This document shows, piece after piece, positions 22,363 to 32,407 of a stretch of DNA of 64,000 nucleotides. A program made the position numbers and the translations under genes. The stretch is from the NCBI GenBank assembly GCA_001316125.1, contig BBCS01000010.1, positions 1-64,000 of the forward strand, given 5' to 3'. A model generated the notes under the pieces. It was not told the origin of the DNA. It worked only from the letters and a program-made list of their open reading frames with translations, and did no database searches. The DNA is from Vulcanisaeta distributa JCM 11213. Its GTDB lineage: Archaea; Thermoproteota; Thermoprotei; Thermoproteales; Thermocladiaceae. Numbering within the stretch: the first letter of the stretch is position 1; every line of letters begins with the position of its first letter.

Positions 22363-23186
22363 GTGGCCGGGCGCTACATAATGGCCGCCGCAGCCCTCTG
22401 GTCGACAATAGGCGTGGCGAGTGTGTATAGTGCGAATCCGATCATGCTAGCATTTTTCAGGTCATTATTCGCCTCCATGGCGGCGGTGCTAATTCACAGA
22501 TCGTTAAGTAGGGCATCCATAATAACCGGCGTGGCGCTTGGCGTATTATTCGCGGCATACCCACTGGCCGCGGTCATGGCTGGCGTGGGGTTAGCGGCGT
22601 TCCTCCTATATACGGCGCCTCTGTGGGCGACGTTGACTGCACTCGCCATGGGCGAAAGGCCGGGTAAGCGTGGTATTATCGGTGTCTCATTGGTGCTTGT
22701 TGCCATAGCGCTGATTGGTGTTCAAACCATTGGGGGGGGTTCAATAAGCCCAGTGGGTGTGTTCATGGGTCTCTTATCCGGCGTATCCTACGGATCATAC
22801 ATAGCCCTCGCCAGGAGGTTTGCCAAGCTGGTAATGAGGTTGACGTTTCCTGGGGTGCGATTCCGTACACCCTAATCGTAACGGCGCCAACTGCCATGGC
22901 GTACTCCATCATTACTGATTCCTGGAGACCAATAATTAGGCCTGCCCTGTGGGGGTGTTTACCTCGGGATAGTGACTACGGTAATACCATACAGGCTCTT
23001 CGCAATGGGGGTTTCCAGGGTGAGGGCCTCCACAGCCTCGGTAATAGCTACCCTAGAACCTGTCCTGGCAGCCATCTGGGGGGCTTTCAGTTTTTTAGGC
23101 AAATACCCACGGCAATGACGTTGGTGGCCTACGCCCTAATAATAATTGCATCAGTGATAGTGTCCCTGGAAGGTGGGGGGGTTTGA
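22363..23186 (+). CDS. EamA/DMT-family transporter
   Basis: Ten short membrane helices in two EamA repeats. The first half reads ALWSTIGVASVYSANPIMLA and LLYTAPLWATLTALAMGERP, the typical repeat end. The second half, after frame changes near 22830, 22950 and 23010, reads PALWGVYLGIVTTVIPYRLF and SVIATLEPVLAAIWGAFFFR, the same signature again. About 275 residues. Starts at GTG 22363 or ATG 22381. Family members export amino acids or nucleotide sugars. It lies 52 bases after the MFS gene, so co-transcription is possible. Confidence 0.7.
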
Positions 23187-23214
23187 GGCGTTATTAAAGT
23201 AGTGTTACAGGATT

Positions 23215-23664
23215 TTAAGGGTTATTAGAAGATGGACAGAGTAGTTTTAGTAATTGAGCGTTTGCGTGTAGGTGCATTATCGATGGTAATATGAATATTG
23301 CCAGCATTAGGTTCATGAAGACAACGGCTGTTATGAATACGTAGAGCCAATCCCTCTCCATTGCGAAGGAAGCAACGCCAAGGGCTACCCTAAGCACTGG
23401 GGGGGTGGCTATCAATACCATGAGACCAAGTATCATGAATGAGAGTGGGTCTAGGTTGGGTAGCCTGGACAGGGCGTAAGCCGGCGGTATTACCGTGGTG
23501 TTTATTGGGGGGGATGTTGGGCTCATGACTAGGGTTTCACTACACCCAAGGGCCTCACCCTTAACGTGGAATAGGGCAATACCAATCAGTATTAGGGCTA
23601 TGCTTATTATCACGCCGTACCTAAGGGTTAAGCCGATTACGTAGTCCATATCCCACCTAGGCAT
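23215..23664 (-). CDS. DUF1634-like membrane protein
   Basis: Intact 149-residue protein with three membrane helices: GVIISIALILIGIALFHV, FMILGLMVLIATPPVLRVAL and WLYVFITAVVFMNLMLAIFI. The motif LGLMVLIATPPVLRVALGV is characteristic of DUF1634, a family that is repeatedly found next to TauE/SafE exporters in archaea and bacteria. Here it overlaps the preceding exporter gene by eight bases on the same strand, so it is probably an accessory subunit of that transporter. Confidence 0.7.
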   Translation of the reverse strand: MPRWDMDYVIGLTLRYGVIISIALILIGIALFHVKGEALGCSETLVMSPTSPPINTTVIPPAYALSRLPNLDPLSFMILGLMVLIATPPVLRVALGVASFAMERDWLYVFITAVVFMNLMLAIFILPSIMHLHANAQLLKLLCPSSNNP

Positions 23665-24673
23665 TCACACCACCCCCCCTAACGGTCTTTCTCTCATTCC
23701 TAGCCATCAATATGCCGTAGCGATAATAAAGTATTAACATCACTATTGCCGTAAATACTATACTCAACAGATACTGGGTTGCCACGGCAATGGTTATTAT
23801 GTGGTCCAGGTATAGGCCCTTTAGTAGCATCTCCATGCCGAGGAAGGCGAGTATTGCCAGGAAGACCCACCTGACCTGCTTATTCGTAATCCTCACGAGT
23901 ATCTTCGTACCACTCATAGCCCCCTATCAGGACGCCGATGGCCGTCACGGCAGCCATCATCGGCTGTATATATCCGAAGTACCAGTACAGGGCACTACCT
24001 GTGGCTGCTGTTACTCCTATCATGAAGTTGCTTGTTGTTGTGCTTACCTTCATGGGAAGGTTCATTGCCCAATCCATCCCAAGGACCTTGAGTGCGCCGC
24101 TACCAATACCCAACAAACCACTGATGAAGCCTGCGAAGAACATTATTAATTCGCCAAGCCACCAACGAACACCCCCCCAGTACTTAACCTCCATCTTAAG
24201 GGCATCATCGTAGTAACTACCATAAAGTTTAAACACCCTCGTGGTCCAGTCAGGCTTTCTTGGGTCTGGTATCTCGTACTTACCCCCCCTCTGGGCCGTG
24301 GGTATTATTGAGGTTAGTATGACTATTCCAAACACCACGTATACAATCCAAGCAAGTCCGTGTGCGTATATGTAAGCTGCCGTTAAGGAGCCAACTATTG
24401 AGCCTGTCGTCGTGGCAATCTCGAGGCCCATACCAATCCTCACGTTGGTTATCCTATCCCTAATGTACGCACTGGCTGCACCACTTGATGTGGCTATCGT
24501 GGATATTAACGATGCGCCGGCTGCATAGGCAATTGGTATGCCCAGGAATAACGTGAGTAGGGGAACAAGCACCGTTCCACCCCCCCTAACCCAGTTAGTG
24601 AACCGAGCAACCCAGCTACTATGCTAAATACAAGTAGTTCAATACAACACTCTATTGTTTTAAGCAAAACCAT
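23657..24673 (-). CDS. TauE/SafE (TSUP) sulfite/organosulfonate-type exporter
   Basis: Starts MVLLKTIECCIELLVFSIVA followed by GLLGSLTGLGGG, the TSUP N-terminal glycine motif; the C7 tract at 24580 shifts frame exactly here (family text LGGGTVLVP). The second repeat is GFISGLLGIGSGALKVLG, with the same motif. The first half has a long charged loop rather than a helix between repeats. A frame change near 23905 joins the last 80 residues (RITNKQVRWVFLAILAFLGM). About 335 residues. Family members export sulfite, sulfoacetate or similar anions. Partner gene: the DUF1634 protein downstream. Confidence 0.75.
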
Positions 24674-24842
24674 GGTTACCTATGCTGATTAGCATGACCT
24701 TAAAAAACTAACTTGCCCTGAGGAGTTTGTTGTGCATTCTACGTGCGTTACTAAGGAATCTTCAAATTTAAGACATTAACCAGGTCCATTATTTATAAAC
24801 ATCTATATTCCCATCATTTTACCTAAGTAAAATAAAACATCA

Positions 24843-26187
24843 TTAAGCAATATTATTCAATTTCCCGTGAATCTCGGGAATCACGTCATACAACCTCTCG
24901 ATTAACTCCCCCCCCTCATTAATCCTGACCAACCTGCCGTCCCCTCACCACAAACTCCCCCCCACCAACCACCACATCATTAACACTATGGCCACTCAGC
25001 AACGACACTATGGACTCCACGGATCGTAGATGGGCAGCGCCCTGGCATCATCAAGCCTAAGCGTTATTAGGTCTGCCTTGAAGCCTCATTAATTACGCCC
25101 ACATTATCCCCCCCAACCAGCAATCCGCCCCCCCAGCCCGTGAGCGCCCTAAGGATCGTTAATGAGTTGAAGGAGGACTTATCATACGTTATACTAACGG
25201 TTAATACCTTACCCACAGCCCTGGCAATTTTGGCTTCGTGTAGGAGGTCTAGGCTTGTGAATGCGCCACCATCACTGCCAAGCCGAATAATACGTCATCA
25301 AACATGGGCAGCCAGTGCGGCCCCCCCATTATCAGGGAGTCAACGGTTGGGCACCAGGCAATCCCCAACCCCCTATCCCTAACAATCGCCCTCTCCCTAT
25401 TGGACAGGTAAACCGCGTGCGCGATAACCGTGGGCTTTATTGACGTTAAACCAAGCCTATCAAGTACCTCGAGGGGGGGTCTAGTGCCGTGCTTGGTGAG
25501 TGTGTGGTCGATCTCGCCCTGGTATTCGCCGAGGTGGTAGGTTATGCCTAGCCCCTTGCTTAGGCAAAGGTCCCTTAAGTTGAGGAGTAGGTCCTCAGTC
25601 ACCATCATTACCTGCCTAATCGAACACCAAACCCTAACCCTCCCACCGGCCTCAGGCAGTAACTCCTCAACCCTACGCATTACTTCCTTAGCATCGATCA
25701 CCTCGTTATCACGTACGTTGAAGGTTGAGGGTGTGACCACGCCCCCTAATCCCAACCTCATTAATGGCCCTAATCAACTCCCTGGGCTTGGTGCGCCCGC
25801 TTCTATAAACAGTGTGACGCCGTTCTTAGCCATGGCGGCGACACTCACTAGGGATGATAGGTATGCCAGTTCATCGGTTAGTAAGTCCTCAAAGGGTATT
25901 AGGAGCTTGGTCCATATTGGTGGTAATGCGAGTCTCTCATCATTAATGAATGACCTAAGTAGTACTTGTTGTGTGTGGGTGTGGGCGTCAATAAGCCCCC
26001 GGCATCAATATGTGTTTGTCCCTGTTGATGACCTCCTCACCCCCCCTGTATTGGCTGAGTACGTCGTTTGCCCTCCCACGGCCTTGATTAAGCCGTTATC
26101 TATTGCTACGGCCCCATCCTCGATCACCAATGGATTTGACATTGTTATTACGTACCTAGCCCTAATGATTAGGTCGACCCGCTCCAT
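24843..26187 (-). CDS. Amidohydrolase (deaminase-type, AtzB/TrzN/guanine deaminase-like)
   Basis: About 450 residues, metal-dependent hydrolase fold. Motifs in order: LIIRARYVITMSNPLVIEDG (composite sheet start), MPGLIDAHTHTQQVLLRSF (HxH metal ligands), GITYHLGEYQGE (His), TVIAHAVYLS (His), and FGLGSDGG (Asp), the last only after a frame change near 25275. Other frame changes lie near 26040, 25985, 25755 and 25070. The set fits aminohydrolases that deaminate purines, methylthioadenosine or amidines; I cannot fix the substrate. It sits seven bases after the APC permease on the same strand, so permease and enzyme probably import and deaminate one compound. Confidence 0.7.
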
Positions 26188-26193
26188 TAATAA

Positions 26194-27716
26194 TCACTCA
26201 GGAGGTATCTCGACGTATGCCGCGGATATGTCCATACCATACCTCCTCAGGTATATGGATCTGGCCACCAAGTAGGCTATAACGCCCAGCACGAAGGCGC
26301 CGATTATTACGCCGTAGGCAACCAGTTGCCGCCCCCCCAGATCTGTGGTAGGTAGGAACTCATAGTCCAGGTAAATAAAGACTAGGAACTGAAGAACACC
26401 AGCGGCAATGAGTGCCGCCCTAGCCCTGCCACTCAGTTCATTGCTTCTCCTGAGCGCTATTATTACCGCGGCAATACCCACGAGTGCCAGGTACGTTAAT
26501 GGCCCGACCTCGGTGCCGTAGAGCGCAGTGAATGTTCCGTAGAATATCCCTGTTAATGTAATAAGTATTGCCGTCACTACTAGATCGAATAGGTGCGCGT
26601 ATATTGGTGTTCCGAACCTCGGACTCACGTAAGCGAAGGCACCGGGCCAAACCCTGTCGAAGGCCAGCGCAAACCAGTACCTAACGATGACTATGGCGCC
26701 GTAGGCCAGTATTGCGAGGTACCAGGTAACCGATGAAACACCAATGAACCACTTAAGCGCGTAGTTGCTTGATAATACCATCGCTATTGTCCAGAAGTTA
26801 ATAATGCCATTGAGGTTAGGGTTGGATAATGCTGCAGTAACGAAGCTAAAGCCCAGCGAGTAGTACATGGCCTCGAACCCTATGGTTGCCATTACCATGG
26901 TGATGAGGGCTGCGACGGGTACGTTGTACTTAATTGCGTTTCTACCCCCCCTTATCTCAGAGGCTATTGCTGGTCCAGCCATTAGCCATGGGTATACGTA
27001 GAGGGCGAAGAAGGTATTACCATGAGTATGCCGCTTAACGTGGCCTCGGGCCCCCTATAGCTACTGGCCAGTGATGAGTATGTGTAGCCGCTTGGTAGTA
27101 GGTTATTGATTGCGGCTATTGCCGCTGACCTAGGTGTTAGGAGCATTATGGCTATCGCAATTGCTAACCCAATCATTGATACCGTGGTTAGTACTGTCAT
27201 TAGTCTAAAGCCGTACTTAGTACCCAGTATGTTGGCCAGGACTATAACGGCGAAGAAGGCGATTGCCGTGGCTGTCATGTCCCACGTATTGAAGGACACA
27301 TTCAAGCCCAGCAGAGGTAGTACTGACTCGAGTTGGAAAACGCCGGCTATCGCAATCAGTGCGTAGTATGCCAGGGCCTGTATTACGAATGCCATGACCA
27401 GGCCATTAATGAGCCAGGCGGCTCTAGGCCCAAACGCCCTGGTTAGCCACACATAGTCACCGCCGGTGCGTGGTATTAACGTGGTTAGTAATGAGTAAAC
27501 GATTATTTGAGGTATTGAGAGTAGGAATGCAATTAGTGATGCATATACGAAGTTGACACCAGCCACTGTTGGTAGGGCGGCTAGTGTGAAGCCGGCCGTG
27601 CCGAGGGCCGCGCCTATCGACATGTTCGCCACATTTATCGACACAGCATCCCAAAAACCAGCCTCTTTGACTAAACCTGTGGATTCCCTAAGGAATACGC
27701 CCTGTTTAGCCCCCAT
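26194..27716 (-). CDS. APC-family amino acid/amine permease
   Basis: About 505 residues and twelve membrane helices. The N-terminus VFLRESTGLVKEAG precedes helix 1 and recurs in the second APC gene of the window at 61.3 kb (IFVRESTGLVREVG). YSLLTTLIPRTGGDYVWLTR is the conserved loop after helix 2, and AGPAIASEIRGGRNAIKYNV that after helix 6. One frame change lies near 26990-27025. The start at 27716 (MGAKQGVFLRES) is preferred over an upstream in-frame codon because a TTTTTAAATATT box lies about 25 bases before it on this strand. Substrate unknown. Confidence 0.75.
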
Positions 27717-27871
27717 TGTTCCATCGAGAATTGGAATATTTAAAAATCTTTCGCGTAAGAACTTACGATTTTTCATTTAAATAATTAATTAAATTGTTTA
27801 ATTAATTCATTAAACAATAAATCGAAAATGAGGCTGTATTAATTACGTGGACCTGGCTTATTGTTGATGAA

Positions 27872-27881
27872 AAGTATTTAA
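27872..27881 (+). promoter_or_regulatory. TATA box of guaAA
   Basis: AGTATTTAAACAG centred near 27876, about 27 bases before the GTG start at 27905. This spacing is typical of a leaderless crenarchaeal transcript. No BRE was examined in detail. Confidence 0.5.
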
Positions 27882-27904
27882 ACAGAATGTGAAGTGCTTA
27901 TTTC

Positions 27905-28480
27905 GTGGTTGTTGGGATCCTTGATTTCGGTGGTCAATACAATCACCTAATACTTAGGCGTGTGACTGAGTTGGGCTTTAGGGGGGGTGGGTTTCTAAGT
28001 CCGGATGAGCCGCTCGATAAGGTTAAGCAGTTATTTGATTGCTTAATCATTAGTGGTGGTCCGTGGAACATACCCGAGGACCTGCCCAGGACGGGCAACG
28101 CCATTAATTACATCCTCGAGTTTCCAGGGCCCGTGCTCGGTATTTGCCTTGGGCATCAATTGATGGCGTATGCATACGGTGGTGAGTTGGTGAGGGATCT
28201 CCCTGAGTTTGGTGGTGTTAGGGTCTATGTTGATAGGGAGGACACAATACTTAGGGGGGGAGTTCCCAGGGAGTTCGTTGCCTGGGAGAGCCACAACATA
28301 AGCGTTGCCAGGCAGCCTAGGGGCTTTGAAGTAATTGCGCATAGTGATACCGTGCCCGTTGAGGCGATGGTTAATGAGGGAATTAGTAGGTTTGGTGTCC
28401 AGTTTCATCCCGAGGTTAGGCATACGGAGTATGGACTCGTGATTATGAAGAACTTCCTTGAGTTATGCCAACATGCGTGA
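27905..28480 (+). CDS. guaAA: GMP synthase, glutamine amidotransferase subunit
   Basis: Hydrolyses glutamine and passes ammonia to the ATP-pyrophosphatase subunit that makes GMP from XMP. The class I amidotransferase triad is present: GICLGHQLMAYA (nucleophile Cys), and FGVQFHPEVRHTE (His and Glu). ILDFGGQYNHLILRRVTELG is the usual GuaAA start. Intact in one frame, 191 residues. Starts with GTG at 27905. The ATP-pyrophosphatase gene follows 100 bases downstream with its own promoter-like box. Confidence 0.92.
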   Translation: MVVGILDFGGQYNHLILRRVTELGFRGGGFLSPDEPLDKVKQLFDCLIISGGPWNIPEDLPRTGNAINYILEFPGPVLGICLGHQLMAYAYGGELVRDLPEFGGVRVYVDREDTILRGGVPREFVAWESHNISVARQPRGFEVIAHSDTVPVEAMVNEGISRFGVQFHPEVRHTEYGLVIMKNFLELCQHA

Positions 28481-28584
28481 TGCGGTATTATTTATATATT
28501 TGATTAAATAATTAATTGAGTAATACGGGGGGGGTTCATGGGGGGGCTAAGGTATTTAAACAATCCATTGAACACAGAACTAAC

Positions 28585-29726
28585 ATGGAGTTGGCGTGGA
28601 TCGATAGGGCGGTTGAGGGTATTAAGTCGTTACCCATCAAGTGCGCTGTCGCGGCGATATCGGGTGGTGTTGATAGTACTACGGCCGCTGTCCTCGTTAG
28701 GAAGGCCATCGGTGATAGCTCAGGGCGGTATTCATAGACACTGGCTTCATGAGACTTAACGAGCCAGCACACGTTAAGGAGTTGCTTAGGGATGTCCTTC
28801 CAATAGAGGTTATTGATGCGCGTGATAGGTTTTACCGTGAGATGCTTGGGCTTAGCGATGCTGAGGAGAAGAGGATTAGGTTTAGGGAGGTTTTCTATAA
28901 AGTGCTCTCTGGGGGGGTTGCCAGGGAGTATGGCTGTGATTGGCTTGTCCAGGGTACAATAGCCCCTGACTGGATTGAGACGAGGGGGGGTGGCATTAAG
29001 ACGCAGCACAACGTGCTTGAGCAGATCGGCATAGACACGGCGTCTAAATACGGCTTTAAACTCATCGAGCCGCTCAGGGAGCTTTATAAGGACCAGGTCA
29101 GGGAGTTAGCCAAGGCGCTCGGTGTACCAAGTGAGATAGTTAATAGGCAGCCATTCCCAGGGCCTGGACTCAGCATTAGGGCTGTGGGCGAGTTAACGCT
29201 TGAGAAGCTTGACGTTGTCAGAAGGGCGACGGAAATCGTTGAGAGGAGGTTAGGGGGGGGTATGGGCTTGAGCCAGTGGTTCGCGGCTGCATGGGAGTAT
29301 GACGCAGCCCCAAGCGAGGATTTATCGAGGGTTATCAATGGGCTTGGCAATCTCAAAGCCTATATATTTAGGGTTAGGGCTACGGGCGTTAAGGGTGATT
29401 CCAGGTCCTATGGAAACGTGGTGCTGGTTAGGGGGGGCGATCCAGGTAATTGGGGGGGTTTAATCTATGACCTATATAGGTACCTGGGCACTGCTCGTGA
29501 TGTCACCCACGTGATCTATGAATTAATGGGGGGGAGAGGTTTTGGGAAGTACTTCGTCTCAATAAGGGCTGTGCTCACTGAGGATTTCATGACTGCTGAC
29601 GTGGCCAGGATGCCGCAGGACACGCTTATGGGGATTGCGCAGGAAATACTGGGTAGTGACGAAAGGGTTGCCGCGGTTGGCTATGACGTGACACCGAAGC
29701 CCCCGGCCACGATCGAGTATGAATGA
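28585..29726 (+). CDS. guaAB: GMP synthase, ATP-pyrophosphatase subunit
   Basis: Activates XMP with ATP. The PP-loop is AAISGGVDSTTAA; later motifs are GTIAPDWIETRGGGIKTQHN, RQPFPGPGLSIRAVGE and the C-terminal RMPQDTLMGIAQEILG and VGYDVTPKPPATIEYE. The frame changes near 28728, just after the PP-loop, where the text resumes FIDTGFMRLNEPAHVKELL. A G8 tract at 28984 adds a Gly to the family motif (GGIKT). The start ATG 28585 (MELAWIDRAVEGIKSL) is chosen by comparison with normal N-termini; ATG 28538 is an alternative. A TTTATATATTT box lies near 28490. Ends one base from the convergent phosphoribosyltransferase. Confidence 0.9.
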
Positions 29727-29727
29727 T

Positions 29728-30293
29728 TTAATGGAGGAGTCTCGCTAATTTGGCAACGAAGTCATTACCAAAATACTCACCAAGCCTTAAGTTCCTCATC
29801 ACGGATTCAGGGTCTGAGCCCTGGGCCTGATTCCTAACGACCTCACCAACCTCCCATGGGAATAAAACCCACTTATCCGTGACACCGACGTAGTAATCAG
29901 GCTTGACCCTTGACCAGGCTTAACGTAGAGGGTCGCCACTCTGACCTCCCTGGCACCATAAAACCTAGTTAAATCCCGGGCTGTGGTCAAGGTCTTACCC
30001 GTATCCGCCACGTCATCCACGACCAAGACACTCCTCCCCCTTAAATCACGTATTATTGGGTAGGTGACGATGGGCTCCTCACCCTGGCCTATCTTCGTAC
30101 CATAGCTCACGAGGCCAAGTACCACCAGGTCATCAATACCGAGGAAATCAGAGACCAACTTACCCACTATGTAGCCACCCCCCCTTAATATCGCGATTAT
30201 TGAGTCTGGCCTATAGCCCGATTCCTTAACCATCAACGTCAAATCCAGCGTCAAGTCAACAAGCCTCTGCCAATTAAGGACAAGGAACTCCAT
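29728..30293 (-). CDS. Purine phosphoribosyltransferase (xanthine/hypoxanthine type)
   Basis: About 188 residues. The PRPP-binding loop is SVLVVDDVADTGKTLTTAR, with a preceding IIAILRGGGYIVGKLVSDFL, both typical of the Gpt/Hpt-like enzymes that attach ribose phosphate to purine bases. The last 60 residues are read in another frame after about 29925: KPDYYVGVTDKWVLFPWEVG, which carries the Trp-Val-Phe-Pro-Trp-Glu end motif of the family. ATG 30293 is chosen over an upstream TTG. It lies convergent to the GMP synthase genes, so purine salvage and GMP synthesis are neighbours. Confidence 0.8.
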
Positions 30294-30383
30294 TAACCAA
30301 CCCAATTAAATAATAATGTTAAAAGGCTTTCCTCAATTAGGTTGATGACTTTTACCACAGGCAATTAAATGATTGAGGATTTG

Positions 30384-30475
30384 CCCCCTGCATGCACCCA
30401 CACCATTGGGTCCCAGCGGCCCGGTTTTGCCGGGTCGTTGGGTGGCCCAATGGTGTGAATGCAAGGCAGGTATGG
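30384..30475. ncRNA. Long stem-loop, candidate structured RNA or palindrome
   Basis: This stretch folds into one long hairpin. CACACCATTGGG pairs perfectly with CCCAATGGTGTG (12 bp); inside is a 1x3 loop, then CCCAGCGGCCCGG pairs with CCGGGTCGTTGGG using two G-U pairs, closed by a TTTTG loop. Outside, TGCA pairs with TGCA and further GC pairs are possible. The 371-base gap between the divergent genes at 30293 and 30677 is otherwise AT-rich and codes for nothing I can support. No T-run follows, so a simple terminator is not obvious. It does not look like tRNA, 5S, SRP or RNase P RNA. Strand cannot be decided. Confidence 0.5.
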
Positions 30476-30676
30476 GCTTTCTCTATAGTATTTGTCTCCT
30501 GAATTATTTATATTAATTACCTCAGATATATTGTCTATATTACCTATAAATTATCCTTAGATTATCCATGGAATACCTTAATTACGCCCATCACCTCTTT
30601 TTATTTTACTTTTTATTTGGGATAGAAAATAATTTAAGCTTATCTGGAATAGAAATAATGTGAAGAAATCCCTTAA

Positions 30677-30874
30677 ATGCTTGGCACGGAGTTGAATAAA
30701 TTCCTTGACTGCGCGTTTAGGGCTATTATTGAGGCTAAGCTTGGCCTCGTGGATAAGGATGAGGCACTTGACGCGCTTTGGGAGTATCTCGTGAATATAG
30801 ACTATGAAGTAAAGGTTCTTGAAAGAAGGGTTGGCATGAGCGATGCCGCGGAAAAGGAAGCCAATGATGACTAA
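30677..30874 (+). CDS. Small acidic helical protein, family with 39597
   Basis: A 65-residue protein, intact. Its core VDKDEALDALWEYLVNIDYEV is closely matched by SKDEALDALWELIINIEYEV in the gene at 39597. Both are short, acidic and predicted all-helical. This copy stands alone behind an AT-rich promoter region, whereas the other is coupled to an AbrB-like gene. I do not recognise a named family. Recurrence with a DNA-binding partner hints at a regulatory or antitoxin-like role, which is inference. Confidence 0.55.
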   Translation: MLGTELNKFLDCAFRAIIEAKLGLVDKDEALDALWEYLVNIDYEVKVLERRVGMSDAAEKEANDD

Positions 30875-31003
30875 CTAGTATTTCCTGGCTTCTATATTCT
30901 TATGATACTTATGGAGATAAAGGAGTATTATCAGGTTTGTTGTCAGGTTAAGATTTTGAGCCTAGTGCCTCAGTCATACTAAGCACCGCTGTGCCTAGGC
31001 TAA

Positions 31004-31378
31004 ATGAATTTCTCAAGACTCAGTTTTTACTTTTTCATAATCCAACTGGTATTCTCAGTGGCGTTGCTTGGAACCTTGGGGGGGTTGAATAGTAATGTTT
31101 ATGCCTGGTATCATACATTGGCAATTGCGTTATTCATGCTAATAACATCATTAATGGGCATATACTTCTCGCTTAAAAATCAATTGAGCAGGATTGTAGC
31201 TGATGCTTGGCTGATCGTATCAATAGTCACGGCATACCTCGCCATAGAGGTATCCCCCCCATTCTTTAACAACCCTGTAAAGTCCCTGGAATTAGCCGCT
31301 GCAAGCTTAGTCACGGTTATTTGGATAATTGACCTGTACATAGCATGGAGGAGTAAAATACATGTATTAAGACTGTAA
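31004..31378 (+). CDS. Small four-helix membrane protein
   Basis: A 124-residue protein with four hydrophobic segments: LSFYFFIIQLVFSVALLG, HTLAIALFMLITSLMGIYF, AWLIVSIVTAYLAIEV and AAASLVTVIWIIDLYIAW. Ends with a short basic tail. A G7 tract at 31079 codes LGTLGGLN. No family recognised. Neighbours are the short acidic gene upstream and the nitroreductase on the other strand. Confidence 0.5.
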   Translation: MNFSRLSFYFFIIQLVFSVALLGTLGGLNSNVYAWYHTLAIALFMLITSLMGIYFSLKNQLSRIVADAWLIVSIVTAYLAIEVSPPFFNNPVKSLELAAASLVTVIWIIDLYIAWRSKIHVLRL

Positions 31379-31403
31379 AATAGCAATTCTCAAAGTATTA
31401 AAT

Positions 31404-31571
31404 TCAAACGTGATTATTCATTTTTCCATCGTTTTTCTTGGAAAAAAGAGAAATAGCCCTAACTAAGTCATACTCCTTAGGCTCTATGAATAGGCCTGAG
31501 GCGCTTGATGATAGGAAGGCTAAGTACTCGAGGACCCCCCCCTCCCTTAACTCATCATTCTCATTACCCAT
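31404..31571 (-). CDS. Short helical protein after the nitroreductase
   Basis: About 55 residues: MGNENDELREGG, then VLEYLAFLSSSASGLFIEP and KEYDLVRAISLFSKK. The ATG at 31571 follows the nitroreductase stop by one base, so translation is coupled. The Leu-x-Tyr-Leu-Ala-Phe-Leu...Ser-Ala-x-Gly-Leu...Glu-Pro spacing reminds me of DUF6092-type small proteins, but I am not sure. Function unknown; a partner of the flavoprotein is possible. Confidence 0.4.
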   Translation of the reverse strand: MGNENDELREGGVLEYLAFLSSSASGLFIEPKEYDLVRAISLFSKKNDGKMNNHV

Positions 31572-31572
31572 A

Positions 31573-32124
31573 CTACCCACCTATCCAGAGGGTTAGCTTT
31601 TCAAGGGGGTAGTCTTGGCGTTGGCTCTGGTATTGACCTTGGATAGCCGATTAGGAGTAATATTATCGGTTCCCAATCCTCAGGCAACTTCAATAACTCC
31701 TTCACGGCATCCTTAGAGAAGGACAGTACTGGGTTTGTTCCTAAACCCATTGAATGAGCGAGTAATGCAATAGTCTGAAGAACAATATCTGCATGAATTA
31801 GGTACATAACATCTCTACCTAAGACACCACCCTTCTCATATGCCCATTTTTTATCGGAGCATATTACTATGACCGTGGGTGAACCACCCCTATCCAACCT
31901 GGTGAAAACATCTTTAACGCCTTGATAATCTTCTTATCCCTGATTATTACGAACCTCCAATCCTGCAGATTACTACCTGACGGTGACCACCTAGCAACAT
32001 CCAACATCCTAACAATTACATCTTTAGGGACCTCCTTATCCTCAAAATCCCTAATAGTCCTCTTACTCATTACGATTTCTGAAAGAATCGAGAATTTATC
32101 AGGGAGTTCCTGCTTACTCGACAT
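31573..32124 (-). CDS. Nitroreductase-family flavoprotein
   Basis: About 185 residues. The FMN-binding signatures are MSKRTIRDFEDKEVPKDVI with VARWSPSGSNLQDWRFVII, and later HADIVLQTIALLAHSMGLGT. The C-terminus, after a frame change near 31605, reads RLPLEKLTLWIGG. Another frame change near 31890 lies after KMFSPGW. Family members reduce nitro groups, flavins or halogenated phenols using NAD(P)H; the substrate here is unknown. Start ATG 32124 (MSSKQELPDKF) gives a normal N-terminus; 32070 is also possible. Confidence 0.75.
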
Positions 32125-32158
32125 ATCATATAATGGACCACTGAGGTGTATTGATGCA

Positions 32159-32328
32159 ATGAGGAGGTTCATAGACCTAATACTAAGTCTCGGGGGGGAT
32201 CATAAAGGATGAGGAATTAATAAAGAATCTAGGAGATGAGGAAAGAATTAGACAGGGGGGGTGTTGTGCTGTTAATGTATAGCGATGAGGAATTTGCAAA
32301 ATTCGTATCGGGCTTCCTAACATTATAA
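32159..32328 (+). CDS. Short acidic hypothetical protein
   Basis: If one or two bases of the G7 tract at 32191 are removed, a reading frame runs MRRFIDLILSLGG, IIKDEELIKNLGDEERIRQ and GGVVLLMYSDEEFAKFVSGF to a TAA at 32326-32328. About 56 residues, acidic and helical, divergent from the nitroreductase and overlapping its longer possible start. No family recognised. The assignment depends on the tract correction. Confidence 0.35.
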
Positions 32329-32407
32329 ACCTCGCCAAATGCATTAGATGTGCTATGTCCCCCCCTAATTATGTTTAAAATTGCTGGCACTAATACTTAA
32401 TGGGAAG

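Noticed and set aside
30340..30510. C/D box guide RNA (TTGATGA near 30342 and CTGA near 30502)
   Set aside because: The boxes are about 150 bases apart with a long hairpin between them and no C'/D' boxes.
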